From: Bradyrhizobium sp. S69
GTDB lineage: Bacteria; Pseudomonadota; Alphaproteobacteria; Rhizobiales; Xanthobacteraceae
Reading direction: 5' to 3'
Length of the DNA stretch: 64,000 nt
Assembly (NCBI RefSeq): GCF_009766005.1
Contig: NZ_LMUK01000038.1
Span: forward strand, 62,001-126,000
Shown: one piece after another, positions 17,272 through 26,164 of the stretch
Layout: the number at the start of each line of letters is the position of its first letter
Position numbering within the stretch: position 1 is the first letter of the stretch
The notes under the pieces: model-generated
What the model saw: the letters and a program-made list of their open reading frames with translations, nothing else
What the model was told of the DNA's origin: nothing
The model's database searches: none
Translations under genes and position numbers: made by a program

Positions 17272-20200
17272 ATGAATTTCTCGAGGTTCTTCATTGACAG
17301 GCCAATCTTCGCGGGGGTGCTTTCCGCGCTCATCTTCGTCGCGGGCCTGTTGTCGCTCCCTGCGCTTCCCATTTCGGAATACCCGGAGATAGTGCCGCCG
17401 ACCGTCGTAGTCCGCGCGCAATATCCGGGCGCCAACCCAAAGGTGATCGCTGAAACGGTCGCGACACCGATTGAGGAACAGATCAACGGGGTCGAGGACA
17501 TGCTCTACATGAGTAGTCAGGCGACTACGGACGGCCTAATGACGCTGAGCGTGACGTTTCGGCTCGGCACCGACCCGGACAAAGCGCAGCAATTGGTGCA
17601 AAACCGAGTCGCGCAGGCGATTGCGCGGTTGCCATCCGAAGTGCAGACTCTGGGCATCACTACAATTAAAGCCTCGCCCGATCTCACTATGGTGGTGCAC
17701 CTCACATCCCCCAATAGCAGGTATGATCTCAAGTATCTGCGCAACTATGCCGTGCTGAACGTCAAGGACCGCTTGGCGCGCGTTGAAGGCGTCGGCGACG
17801 TGCAGCTGTTCGGCTCTGGAGACTATTCGATGCGGATCTGGCTCGATCCGCAGAAAGTCGCTGAGCGTGGTCTTTCGCCGGGCGACATCGTAAAGGAAAT
17901 CCGCGCGCAGAACGTCCAGGCCGCAGCCGGCGTGGTCGGTGCGCCGCCGAATGAAACGGGACTTGACCTGCAGCTTTCCGTCAACGCGCAAGGGCGGCTG
18001 CAGACGGAGGAGGAATTCGGCGAGATCATCGTAAAAAAAGGCGCAAACGGCGAAATAGCGAGACTGCGGGATGTCGCCCGGATCGAACTGGGAGCGGCCG
18101 ACTACTCCTTGCGGTCTTTGCTCAACAATGTTGAGGCGGTCGCAATTCCTATCTCGCAGTCGCCCGGCTCCAATGCGATCGAGATATCGGACAACGTCCG
18201 CAAATTGATGGCCGAGCTTAAGCAGAATATGCCGGACGGAATGGACTACAGTATCGTATACGACACCACCCAGTTCGTCCGCGCCTCAATCGAGGCCGTG
18301 GTCCACACGCTGCTCGAAGCCGTGGTGCTGGTGGTGCTGGTCGTCATCCTCTTTTTGCAGACATGGCGGGCGTCAATCATTCCGCTCATCGCGGTCCCGG
18401 TGTCCATCGTCGGGACGTTCGCGGTGATGCGTCTTTTCGGCTTTTCGATCAATGCACTGACGCTGTTCGGACTTGTGCTGGCGATCGGCATCGTCGTCGA
18501 CGACGCAATCGTCGTCGTCGAGAATGTGGAGCGTAACATCGAGAGAGGGTTGGCGCCGAAAGAGGCCGTATATCAGGCGATGCGCGAAGTCACAGGTCCG
18601 ATCATAGCGATTGCGCTGGTATTGCTCGCCGTTTTCGTGCCGTTGGCTTTCATCACGGGCCTGACCGGACAGTTCTACAAGCAATTCGCATTGACGGTGG
18701 CGATTTCGACGGTGATCTCCGCGTTCAATTCGCTGACGTTGTCACCGGCACTGGCGGCGCTGTTGCTTAAGTCGCACGATGCACCTCGGGACGGGCTCAC
18801 TCGGGTCATGGACCGGTCACTCGGCTGGTTCTTTAGTCGCTTCAATCGCGTATTTAACCGAAGCTCCGACGTTTACAGCGGGGGCGTCCGAACCGTGATC
18901 TCGCGCCGCGCCGCGGCGATGGTAGCGTATGTCCTGCTGGTCGGCCTCGCCGCCGCCTTGTTCGAAACGGTTCCCGGAGGTTTCGTGCCGGGCCAGGACA
19001 AGCAGTATCTGGTCGGAATCGCCCAGTTGCCCGACGGCGCGACGCTGGATCGAACCGAGGAGGTCGTCCGACAGATGGGGGAAATTGCGTTGAAGGAGCC
19101 GGGGGTCGAAGCCGCGGTGCAGACGCCGGGTCTTTCAATCAACGGGTTCACCAATAGTTCGAATTCCGGGGTCGTTTTCGTGACGCTAAAGCCGTTCGCG
19201 GAACGCAGGGACAAAAACTTGAGCGGCGGCGGCATCGCTATGACGCTGAACGCCAAGTTCTCGAAGATCCAGGACGCAGTCATCGTCGTGTTCCCGCCAC
19301 CGCCGGTTTCGGGGCTAGGCACGATCGGCGGTTTCAAGTTGGAGATCGAGGATCGCGCCGGCCTCGGCTATGAGCGGCTGAATAACGCGACCAAGGCGTT
19401 CATCGCCAAGGCGTCCGCGGCGAACGAACTGGCTGGGCTATTCACCAGCTATCAGATCAACGTGCCGCAGCTCTATGCCGATATTGACCGCACCAAGGCA
19501 CGGCAATTGAACATTCCCGTCACGAGCGTGTTCGAAACGATGCAGATCTATCTCGGATCACTCTACGTTAACGACTTCAACAAGTTCGGCCGAACCTATT
19601 CGGTGAGGGTTCAGGCGGATACCAGATTCCGAACCCGCGCCGATGACATCGGCCGGTTCAAGGCGCGATCTGATACGGGAGAGATGGTCCCGCTGGCGGC
19701 ACTGCTCAAAATCAGGGAGAATGCGGGTCCCGAGCGCGCCATGCGCTACAACGGCTTTCTGTCTGCAGACGTTAACGGTGGTGCCGCGCCTGGTTACTCG
19801 ACCGGGCAAGCGCGAGCTGCCGTTGAGCGCATTGCGGCGGATACCCTACCGAAGGGCATTTCCTTCGAATGGACTGATCTAACTTATCAAGAAATCATCG
19901 CCGGTGATTCGTCCCTGGTCGTATTCCCGGTCGCGTTGCTGTTGGTCTTTCTCGTGTTAGCCGCCCAATACGAAAGCCTTACGCTGCCGCTGTCGATCGT
20001 CATGATTGTTCCAATGGGATTGCTGGCGGCGATGCTTGGGGTTTGGATCACGAAGGGCGATAACAACGTCTTCACCCAAATCGGATTAATCGTGTTAGTC
20101 GGACTTTCGGCAAAGAACGCGATCTTGATTGTAGAGTTTGCGCGCGAGCTCGAATTCGGTGGCCGCACTCCGGTAGAGGCGGCAATCGAGGCCAGCCGGC

Positions 20201-20442
20201 TACGATTGCGACCGATTCTGATGACGTCGATGGCCTTCATCATGGGAGTTGTCCCGTTGGTGATATCCACCGGCGCAGGCTCCGAAATGCGGCACGCGAT
20301 GGGCGTGGCGGTTTTCTCGGGCATGATCGGCGTCACAGCTTTCGGCATTTTCTTCACGCCGATGTTCTATGTGTTTCTCCGCGCGCTGACCGGCAACCGT
20401 CCGCTGACGCAACACGCGGAAACTGCGATCAGTCACGCGTGA
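17272..20442 (+). CDS. RND efflux permease (HAE1/AcrB type)
   Basis: A 1056-residue inner-membrane drug/proton antiporter. It starts MNFSRFFIDRPIFAGVLSAL with the first membrane helix. The porter domain follows, and then a membrane block at about 340-540 that contains GLVLAIGIVVDDAIVVVENV with the paired aspartates of the proton relay. A second porter half and a final membrane block (about 870-1040) include LVGLSAKNAILIVEFARELE. The length is standard. It is coupled with the adaptor upstream. Substrates cannot be inferred. The first ATG consistent with the family is at 17272, although the frame is open further upstream inside the adaptor gene. Confidence 0.96.
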   Translation: MNFSRFFIDRPIFAGVLSALIFVAGLLSLPALPISEYPEIVPPTVVVRAQYPGANPKVIAETVATPIEEQINGVEDMLYMSSQATTDGLMTLSVTFRLGTDPDKAQQLVQNRVAQAIARLPSEVQTLGITTIKASPDLTMVVHLTSPNSRYDLKYLRNYAVLNVKDRLARVEGVGDVQLFGSGDYSMRIWLDPQKVAERGLSPGDIVKEIRAQNVQAAAGVVGAPPNETGLDLQLSVNAQGRLQTEEEFGEIIVKKGANGEIARLRDVARIELGAADYSLRSLLNNVEAVAIPISQSPGSNAIEISDNVRKLMAELKQNMPDGMDYSIVYDTTQFVRASIEAVVHTLLEAVVLVVLVVILFLQTWRASIIPLIAVPVSIVGTFAVMRLFGFSINALTLFGLVLAIGIVVDDAIVVVENVERNIERGLAPKEAVYQAMREVTGPIIAIALVLLAVFVPLAFITGLTGQFYKQFALTVAISTVISAFNSLTLSPALAALLLKSHDAPRDGLTRVMDRSLGWFFSRFNRVFNRSSDVYSGGVRTVISRRAAAMVAYVLLVGLAAALFETVPGGFVPGQDKQYLVGIAQLPDGATLDRTEEVVRQMGEIALKEPGVEAAVQTPGLSINGFTNSSNSGVVFVTLKPFAERRDKNLSGGGIAMTLNAKFSKIQDAVIVVFPPPPVSGLGTIGGFKLEIEDRAGLGYERLNNATKAFIAKASAANELAGLFTSYQINVPQLYADIDRTKARQLNIPVTSVFETMQIYLGSLYVNDFNKFGRTYSVRVQADTRFRTRADDIGRFKARSDTGEMVPLAALLKIRENAGPERAMRYNGFLSADVNGGAAPGYSTGQARAAVERIAADTLPKGISFEWTDLTYQEIIAGDSSLVVFPVALLLVFLVLAAQYESLTLPLSIVMIVPMGLLAAMLGVWITKGDNNVFTQIGLIVLVGLSAKNAILIVEFARELEFGGRTPVEAAIEASRLRLRPILMTSMAFIMGVVPLVISTGAGSEMRHAMGVAVFSGMIGVTAFGIFFTPMFYVFLRALTGNRPLTQHAETAISHA

Positions 20443-20588
20443 GGCGGGGATGTGAGACTACCAGCGGGAAACCGGACAATCGACCTGCTGCCGCAGTACA
20501 GCCATTATGGCCTCTTGCTGCTTTCATTCCCGTTGGAGCTGCGAAACATATATGCGGCCTGCGGGCCGAACGCTGAAGAGGATCATCC

Positions 20589-21314
20589 ATGGTTTACGTG
20601 TCTTTCGCGAGATTCCTGCACGCCTTCGTCGCTGCGACTCTTTCGTCGCTTTCGACAGCCACATTGGCGAGGGACATAGGTTGGCACGACCGGATCGAAA
20701 GTCGGATCGAGGCGTTGGCACTGCTTCAATCACTGAATGCGGACCTGCTCAGTCACGACAGTGCCACTCTGACTCTCGACCGCTGGTGTCGCGCCCACCG
20801 TCTTGCCTCAAGCTCCCTAATTTTTGCCGACCTCCTCAGGAACGATACGAAGGCTGCAACCGAAGAACAGCGTGCGGTGCTCGGTGTGTCGCCCGACGTT
20901 CCAGTCAACTATCGCCATGTTCGCCTGCGTTGTGGAGATCGCGTTTTGTCGGAGGCTGAGAATTGGTACGTACCATCTCGTCTTACCCCGGAAATGAACC
21001 GCACCCTTGAGACTAGCGACATAGCCTTCGGACGTGCGGTGAAGGCCCTGCGGTTCCAGCGGCACACGCTGTCGGCGGAGCTGTTGTGGTCGCCCCTGCC
21101 GGAAGGGTGGGAGATAGGGGCGGCCCTGCCAATGGAATCGGACGCCCCTCTGCCAGTCCCGGATCACGTAATACGGCATCGTGCAGTGCTAGTCCTGCCG
21201 GATGGAACACCCTTCAGCGAAGTCATCGAGAACTATACGAGTGATGTACTCGCCATTCCCGAACCGCACCTCTCGCCCACGCAGGCGACGTCCCCGGTCA
21301 TTCCAGCAAAATAG
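20589..21314 (+). CDS. Secreted protein of unknown function (possible chorismate-lyase-like fold)
   Basis: A 241-residue protein with a signal peptide at about 1-27 (MVYVSFARFLHAFVAATLSS...TLARD). The mature part contains VRLRCGDRVLSEAENWYVPS, LTPEMNRTL, FGRAVKALRFQRHTLSAELL and VIRHRAVLVLPDGTPFSEVI. The order 'YVP - FG - R - RHRAVL..G.PFSEV' faintly recalls chorismate pyruvate-lyase/UTRA folds, but I do not recognise the family with certainty. GAGG precedes the ATG. It is probably periplasmic. It follows the RND genes after 146 bp, and the next gene (21392) also encodes a secreted protein. Confidence 0.75.
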   Translation: MVYVSFARFLHAFVAATLSSLSTATLARDIGWHDRIESRIEALALLQSLNADLLSHDSATLTLDRWCRAHRLASSSLIFADLLRNDTKAATEEQRAVLGVSPDVPVNYRHVRLRCGDRVLSEAENWYVPSRLTPEMNRTLETSDIAFGRAVKALRFQRHTLSAELLWSPLPEGWEIGAALPMESDAPLPVPDHVIRHRAVLVLPDGTPFSEVIENYTSDVLAIPEPHLSPTQATSPVIPAK

Positions 21315-21391
21315 ACGTTTGGCCGTGAACAATCCCCAAGCGTGAGCGCAGGACCGCGGCGTGCATAACATAACAGATATCGGATAATCAG

Positions 21392-21832
21392 ATGCAGGCG
21401 CCAAACCACACATCGATCGCATTGACGATCTTGGCGTTAGCCGGATTGTCTGGCGCCGCAATCGCGAAGACAGGCGGGTCTTCATTGCGGATCGATGTGC
21501 TTCCGCTGAAAGCCGGCATGTATGTCTCGTCAGGGCAGGATTGCCGCTTTCCCGCTAACGCCGGCATCCGTTGGTACGACGGCAAAGGGCTTAACGGTTC
21601 GGCCACCCATGACTGTCGAAGTAAGATCGTCAAGAGGCTAGGCGACGCCTACGTGATCGACCAAAATTGCATTGATGCGCCGTCCGTAGGCGGACCTAGG
21701 AGTTCCGAGCGGCAAATCATCACGGTCCGGAGCCCTCGGCGCTTCTCGCTCAAGATCGGGCGAGATAGCACTGAGTATGGCTATTGCGAACCAGGCGGAC
21801 ACCTCCCAGCGCCTGGCGAAGCCGCTCGCTGA
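21392..21832 (+). CDS. Small secreted protein of unknown function
   Basis: The product is 146 residues with a signal peptide at about 1-25 (SIALTILALAGLSGAAIAKT). The mature part has four cysteines (GQDCRFP, THDCRSKI, DQNCID, YGYCEPGG), which could form two disulfides in the periplasm. It includes the motif LPLKAGMYVSSGQDC. No domain is recognised. The ribosome binding site is weak, but the signal peptide and length support a real gene. Confidence 0.65.
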   Translation: MQAPNHTSIALTILALAGLSGAAIAKTGGSSLRIDVLPLKAGMYVSSGQDCRFPANAGIRWYDGKGLNGSATHDCRSKIVKRLGDAYVIDQNCIDAPSVGGPRSSERQIITVRSPRRFSLKIGRDSTEYGYCEPGGHLPAPGEAAR

Positions 21833-22021
21833 TCGCGCAACTTAGGGGAGGCGAGCCATTACAGATCACTTGGAGTGTTCGTCCACCGGGCATGTTCCGC
21901 GAGGTGACGCCGCTGAGAGCAGATCTAAGCTCTCCATCGCCCTTTCCGTTAGTGAAATCCTCGCCGTTAGCGGGACGGAGTATTTCTTGGACGCGCCGAT
22001 CAAAGGCAACCGCAAAAGAAA

Positions 22022-22240
22022 TCAGACATCAGACGAACGGATCTCAACCTTCCACTCGTTGTCCTGGTTCGCCATGATGTACGTTGAATCATATCCACCG
22101 ATGACCGACCCATCAGCGCGAAACCGAGTGTATGTCGCAGTCATATGGACCTTTGTCGGATCAGGCTGGACGGGGTTCGCTTATCCCATGTGCAGGCCTC
22201 ACCAGTCGCCTTCGGCGAGTTGGGAACGAAGCAGGATGTG
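22022..22240 (-). pseudogene. C-terminal fragment of an NTF2-like (SnoaL-fold) gene
   Basis: Read on the minus strand and ending at the stop at 22022-22024, one frame gives NPVQPDPTKVHMTATYTRFR, then ADGSVIGGYDSTYIMANQDN and EWKVEIRSSDV. This is the usual end of NTF2-fold proteins of the form 'T(R/Y)xRADGSxI..S.Y(I/V).xxQDxxWxVxxRSS'. Upstream the same frame contains stops (after LAEGDW and HMG) and no start, so only a relic remains. The interval 21833-22404 otherwise holds nothing I can support. Confidence 0.6.
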
Positions 22241-22404
22241 CCGGAGCCGCGATAAACGGCACCGTCGGCAGGTCGCGCGGCTTTTGCTGCCGAATCGAAT
22301 AATCTCAGTTTTGCGATTCCGACAACTCCCTAAATGACGCTAGTCGCATCGGTGGTCGTGACAATTTTGTGGTTCAGCTTCCCACCCACTCCGTCTTTGA
22401 TATG

Positions 22405-22446
22405 AAGACAAGATCCGGAGTTCGGCTCCGGGCTCCGTCATCTAGA
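22405..22446 (+). promoter_or_regulatory. Repeated CAAGA-N2-CGGAG element with TCTAG box before the SnoaL-like gene
   Basis: AAGACAAGATCCGGAGTT (22405-22422) is followed 20 bp after CGGAG by TCTAGA (22441). The start codon is 86 bp after CGGAG. An imperfect GGAG..CTCC dyad (CGGAGTTCGGCTCCG) surrounds the end of the element. Confidence 0.55.
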
Positions 22447-22506
22447 CCAATGCGCGCGGACCAACGGCAATCGTCCGTTTAGCACGGCATTAAAAAGGAA
22501 GACACC

Positions 22507-22956
22507 ATGAGCAAGGCAGAAGACAATAAGGCGATCGTGGGCCGTTGGTTCACCGATTTTTGGGGTAAGACCTGTAATCTCGCCATCGTCGATGAACTCG
22601 CCGCTCCCGACATGCTCCTGCAGTATTCGCTGCACGAGCCGCGCCGCGGCCACGCCGACATCAAAGCCTTCATGAAGGGATTTAGGGAAGCGTTTCCGGA
22701 TCTCATGTTCGAGGGCGCCGCGGACCTTATTGCGGAAGGAGACTACGTCGTCGGCCGTTGGAAGGGTGGCGGAACCCACACCGGTCCGGCGTTCAGCGAT
22801 TTCCTGATCGGCTCGCTGCCTGCGGCCACTGGACGGAAGATGTATTTCACCGGAACTACCGTACTTCGGATCGCGAACGGGAAGATTGCGGAAGAGATCG
22901 GTCTGGACGACGGTGTCACCGCGCTCCAGCAGCTTAAGCTCATTCGGGCAGCCTAA
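22507..22956 (+). CDS. SnoaL-like ester cyclase/NTF2-fold protein
   Basis: A 149-residue protein of the SnoaL-like polyketide cyclase family, a small cone-shaped alpha+beta fold found in cyclases, isomerases and stress proteins. Signatures are AIVGRWFTDFWGKTCNLAIV, LHEPRRGHADIKAFMKGFRE, AFPDLMFEGAADLIAEGDYV and VGRWKGGGTHTGPAFSDFL. It ends EEIGLDDGVTALQQLKLIRA. AAGGA precedes the ATG. The natural substrate of this branch is unknown. It has a broken duplicate at 15176, and its C-terminal 17 residues recur at the end of the hydrolase at 53694. Confidence 0.9.
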   Translation: MSKAEDNKAIVGRWFTDFWGKTCNLAIVDELAAPDMLLQYSLHEPRRGHADIKAFMKGFREAFPDLMFEGAADLIAEGDYVVGRWKGGGTHTGPAFSDFLIGSLPAATGRKMYFTGTTVLRIANGKIAEEIGLDDGVTALQQLKLIRAA

Positions 22957-23462
22957 CCGCCAGGCCGCTATTTCGCGTCGGTCCGAAAGTTCCGGAGACG
23001 ACCGCTAATCATGTCAACCAATGAGGCGCAGCGCACATTGTGCGATGCGCCTCATTTTTGCTGGGCAGTTGTAAAATCTCCCAAGCGGCAGATCTAACCG
23101 CGGTCGATGAGGCTCGCATTTCGAGATCTCGCATCGAGCCGCTGGTCCAACCTCCTCCGCCACTGTGAAGACCGAGCCGCTTTTCTTTTGATCGGTAAGC
23201 GCCGATGGGGCGATCGGATGCGCGGCTCTCGCCGCGGCGAAAGCCGATCGACACGCCCCGTGCGTCGCCCATTGGGTCACTTCTACCCAGGTTTCCAGAA
23301 TACGCGCTGCGACGTTGATTCGGAACTTGGTTCGGCTGCCAGCAGCGCGTGCGTGCCACATGCGGCCCTGACAGTGATCACGGTGTCATCGTGAGTTGGC
23401 TTTGCTGCTGACTCGTCACGACAGCATCGAGCTGCCGCGCTGTCTCTGTAATCTGCACTCAC
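22957..23462. other. Gap without recognisable gene
   Basis: The only open frames here are short, overlapping and on opposite strands (23009-23394), with compositions typical of chance frames in GC-rich DNA. I see no start with a ribosome binding site, no domain and no strong repeat. Confidence 0.5.
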
Positions 23463-23633
23463 TCAAGTGTGACAGCCGCATTGCGTTGAGGAGCTGCGCC
23501 CCTCCGCGGAAACGGCGGAGCTGTCCGACGTATCGTTACCGTACTGTCCGAAATGGCGCGCGGCCGAAAGCCGGAGCGTAAGATAGCCGTATCGAAGCGC
23601 TTCGGTCAGCGCCTGCTGCAAGATCATATCCAT
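23463..23633 (-). CDS. Small conserved ORF, duplicated at 55507 (unknown function)
   Basis: The 56-codon frame starts MDMILQQALTEALRYGYLTL and continues RLSAARHFGQ. The copy at 55507-55668 starts MDMIFQEALTEALRYSYAAV and continues RLSVARHFRQ. Similarity between the loci also runs upstream at DNA level (TTTGAAAG, GTGCGA, then TACGATGGATATGATC). The C-terminal halves differ. A GTG four codons upstream is conserved in both and could be the start. No domain is recognised. It could be a short helical protein or a shared remnant of a longer gene. Confidence 0.4.
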   Translation of the reverse strand: MDMILQQALTEALRYGYLTLRLSAARHFGQYGNDTSDSSAVSAEGRSSSTQCGCHT

Positions 23634-23863
23634 CGTAGTCACCAATTCGCGTTTTCTGTCGCGACTATCGATGTTCACCGACGGAGTCGCACCCCAAAGA
23701 TTGCTTTCAAATCGAAATTAGCCCTTATGAGCTTCTATTGCCGAAACACAACGGTTCGAGCAGATGAAGATCGGGCCGGCCGGAGCAGCCGCAGTTCATT
23801 AAAACGGAGCGCCTTTACGGCAACGCGGATCGGATGCGCGCCACCGGTCGCCATGTAAATTTC

Positions 23864-23885
23864 TTTTGAAAGCAAGAATCGGAGC
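23864..23885 (+). promoter_or_regulatory. Repeated GCAAGA-N2-CGGAG element before the flavin-reductase-like gene
   Basis: TTTTGAAAGCAAGAATCGGA followed by GC. CGGAG ends 54 bp before the ATG at 23939. A CATACT sequence lies 22 bp after CGGAG. This is one of the best matches to the consensus. The preceding interval 23634-23863 has no supported gene. Confidence 0.55.
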
Positions 23886-23938
23886 GTCGGCCACTTCCTT
23901 CCAAGCCATACTCGCATGACATTCGCAGGAGAAGCCAG

Positions 23939-24592
23939 ATGCACGTGAACGCCAAACCAACCATTCTCTACTTCGGAACGCCGGTCGCGCTTCTGAGCAC
24001 AATGAACGAAGACGGGACCGCAAACTTGGCTCCGATGTCGTCGGTGTTCTGGCTCAGTTGGCGATGCATGATCGGACTCGAGTCGATTTCGAAGAGCACG
24101 GAAAACCTGCGGCGAACCGGAGAAATGGTGATCAACCTACCTTCGGTAGAGCAGGTAGGAGCTGTCGATCGTTTGGCCAAACTTACTGGCACCGACCCCG
24201 TCCCCGAAAGCAAAATGCCGCGCGGCTTCAAATTTGAAAAGAACAAGTTCGAGGTGGCAGGTCTTACGCCGGTACCCTCTCAGATAGTCGCGCCTCCTCG
24301 CGTTCTCGAATGCCCCGTTCAACTCGAAGCGACGCTCGAAGCGGAACGCAGCCTCGATGTTGGTGGGCCGATGGAGGGCTTTCTCATCACGTTCGAGATG
24401 CGGATCCGAAACATCCATATCGAGGAGTCCATTCTAATGGACGGGAATAAAAACCGGGTTGATCCGAACAAGTGGCGCCCGCTGATCTTCAATTTCCAGC
24501 AGTTTTACGGGCTGGGACCCCAAGTGCACCCTTCGACTCTTGGCCAGATTCCCGAGGATCTCTATCGAACGCCCGACATGGCGGACGCATAG
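23939..24592 (+). CDS. Flavin reductase-like, FMN-binding split-barrel protein
   Basis: A 217-residue protein of the flavin reductase/DIM6 family, which binds FMN and usually supplies reduced flavin or reduces small substrates with NAD(P)H. Signatures are ILYFGTPVALLSTMNEDGTA, NLAPMSSVFWLSWRCMIGLE, SKSTENLRRTGEMVINLPS and the C-terminal FNFQQFYGLGPQVHPSTLGQ. AGGAG precedes the ATG. The gene stands alone between a repeated upstream element and the convergent HxlR gene. No partner monooxygenase is adjacent. Confidence 0.9.
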   Translation: MHVNAKPTILYFGTPVALLSTMNEDGTANLAPMSSVFWLSWRCMIGLESISKSTENLRRTGEMVINLPSVEQVGAVDRLAKLTGTDPVPESKMPRGFKFEKNKFEVAGLTPVPSQIVAPPRVLECPVQLEATLEAERSLDVGGPMEGFLITFEMRIRNIHIEESILMDGNKNRVDPNKWRPLIFNFQQFYGLGPQVHPSTLGQIPEDLYRTPDMADA

Positions 24593-24691
24593 TATCCGCC
24601 GGCGTTGGCTCGAAAAGCCCGAGCGGAGGGTCTTACCCCTCCGCTCGTCGGAAGGCGGGGCTTCGACGAAGCAGACAGTCGCCGGCGGGTA

Positions 24692-25078
24692 TCAGCGCGA
24701 TCCTCGCGAACCGGAGTCGTAGCGTTTCTGAGCAATCAGAACCTTTTCGATATGGGTTTCTGCCCACACACGCAGGCCGTCCAACATGGCGGAGAGCGTT
24801 CTGCCGAGCGGTGTAATCGAATATTCCACCGTAACCGGTACCGTGGGGATTGCCTTGCGCCCCACCAATCCATCTCGCTCAAGCTTTTTCAATGTCTGGG
24901 AGAGCATCTTTTGAGAGATGCCCTCGATCTGCTTCCTCAGCCTGTTGAACCTAATCGGCTCTTCTTGAAGAAGCCCGAGGATCAGGACTGCCCACTTGTC
25001 CGCGATTCGATCCAGCACAACCCGCGTTGGACAAGCAGCAGCGTACGCGTTCGATCCTTTAGTTGTCGTCGATTTCAA
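24692..25078 (-). CDS. HxlR-family transcriptional regulator
   Basis: A 128-residue winged-helix regulator. It has the family core CPTRVVLDRIADKWAVLILG, GLLQEEPIRFNRLRKQIEGI, SQKMLSQTLKKLERDGLV and VEYSITPLGRTLSAMLDGL. The cysteine at about position 16 is the usual redox or aldehyde sensor residue of the group. It is divergent from the NAD(P)H-binding oxidoreductase gene across a 103-bp interval with three 19-bp-spaced direct repeats, so it very probably controls that gene and itself. Confidence 0.94.
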   Translation of the reverse strand: MKSTTTKGSNAYAAACPTRVVLDRIADKWAVLILGLLQEEPIRFNRLRKQIEGISQKMLSQTLKKLERDGLVGRKAIPTVPVTVEYSITPLGRTLSAMLDGLRVWAETHIEKVLIAQKRYDSGSRGSR

Positions 25079-25106
25079 GAGGCGGTCTCCTGCGGGTTAC
25101 CAGCTC

Positions 25107-25152
25107 ACACTAAGGTGCCTTCTTCACACTTAGATGTCGTTGACATACTTAG
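25107..25152 (+). promoter_or_regulatory. Triple direct repeat, candidate HxlR operator
   Basis: ACACTAAG at 25107, ACACTTAG at 25126 and ATACTTAG at 25145 are spaced exactly 19 bp apart in the divergent promoter between the HxlR gene (start 25078) and the oxidoreductase gene (start 25182). The third copy is part of a near-palindrome ATACTTAGTAT. A role as the regulator's binding sites is inferred from position. Confidence 0.6.
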
Positions 25153-25181
25153 TATCGAATTGAAACCTAAGGAATGGACAA

Positions 25182-25790
25182 ATGAAAATCGCGCTAATCG
25201 GAGCTACTGGCAACGCAGGCTCCCGGATTCTTGCGGAGCTTGCTCGGCGAGGGCATGCCGTCACTGCCATCGCTCGCAATCCAGAAAAAGTACCCACACT
25301 TCCCGGCGTTACCGCCAAGAAAGCCGACGCCGGTGACGTGACCGGAATGGCGGCCGCACTTAGCGGGCACGACGCCGTCATCAGTTCGGTTCATTTCACG
25401 GCCAGCGACCCGAACAAGCTGATCGCGGCCGTGACCAAATCTGGCGCAGGACGATATTTGGTCGTCGGCGGCGCCGGCAGTCTTGAAGTCGCTCCGGGCG
25501 TGAAGCTTGTGGATACTCCGCAATTCCCCGAGCTTTACAAGTCGGAAGCACTGGCTGGCGGAGTGTTCCTCGACCTGCTGCGGAAGGATACGAGCCTCAA
25601 TTGGACCTATCTGTCGCCATCGGCGATGTTCGTCCCGGGGGAACGGACCGGCCACTTCCGGCTCGGCCGGGACAAATTGCTGACCAATGAAAAGGGAAGC
25701 AGTATTTCCATGGAAGACTATGCCGTGGCGATGGCGGATGAAATCGAAAAGCCCGCGCATCCCCGCCAGCGCTTTACCGTCGGGTACTAA
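25182..25790 (+). CDS. NAD(P)H-binding oxidoreductase (NmrA/SDR-like)
   Basis: A 202-residue atypical short-chain dehydrogenase. The N-terminal Rossmann motif is KIALIGATGNAGSRILAELA, followed by RGHAVTAIARNPEK. The middle has YLVVGGAGSLEVAPGVKLVD and WTYLSPSAMFVPGERTGHFR, which are typical of the NAD(P)H-binding family that includes YwnB-like proteins. It is likely cytoplasmic and HxlR-controlled, an arrangement common for electrophile or quinone responses. AAGGA precedes the ATG. Confidence 0.92.
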   Translation: MKIALIGATGNAGSRILAELARRGHAVTAIARNPEKVPTLPGVTAKKADAGDVTGMAAALSGHDAVISSVHFTASDPNKLIAAVTKSGAGRYLVVGGAGSLEVAPGVKLVDTPQFPELYKSEALAGGVFLDLLRKDTSLNWTYLSPSAMFVPGERTGHFRLGRDKLLTNEKGSSISMEDYAVAMADEIEKPAHPRQRFTVGY

Positions 25791-26164
25791 CGCAAGCAGA
25801 TCTGCCTCGGTGCCGGCGGCTAGTTCCGTGCGACACCGAGGCAAGCACTAGGTAAAGCGATAACCGCCGGTCATCCCACGGGCCTTCACTAATCTTGACG
25901 CTCGTACTGCTCCGTACCGAACGTATCGAAACGCAATCCCCAGGTTATCTAGCCGCCCGCCTGTTGGGTGGTGGCGCAGCCCGCCAAGAATCGTAATGAA
26001 AAACGACAAGAAAAATAGTTGCCTGCTAAGAAAGAAAAATAGTTGACTGAGAAGAAAAAATAAGGGAACGCTGCGTCAGCGAGCCCGGCCAGTAAGAGTC
26101 CGGCCGCCACGAACACAAAAAACGTACCGGCCGGCATGACCGGGCCATCGAGGGGAAACGATAA
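25791..26164 (+). promoter_or_regulatory. Upstream region of the aldehyde dehydrogenase gene with a 24-bp direct repeat
   Basis: This 374-bp gap contains an unusually A-rich stretch. AAGAAAAATAGTTG occurs twice, at 26008-26021 and 26032-26045, with a period of 24 bp. A third partial copy follows (GAAGAAAAAATAAGG). It could be a regulator binding array or an UP-like element. No supported gene lies here; a hydrophobic 62-codon frame on the minus strand is a translation of this A-rich repeat. Confidence 0.4.

Noticed and set aside
25949-26137. Hydrophobic 62-codon frame on the minus strand
   Set aside because: Its phenylalanine-rich sequence is just the complement of the A-rich direct repeats; no ribosome binding site and no similarity.
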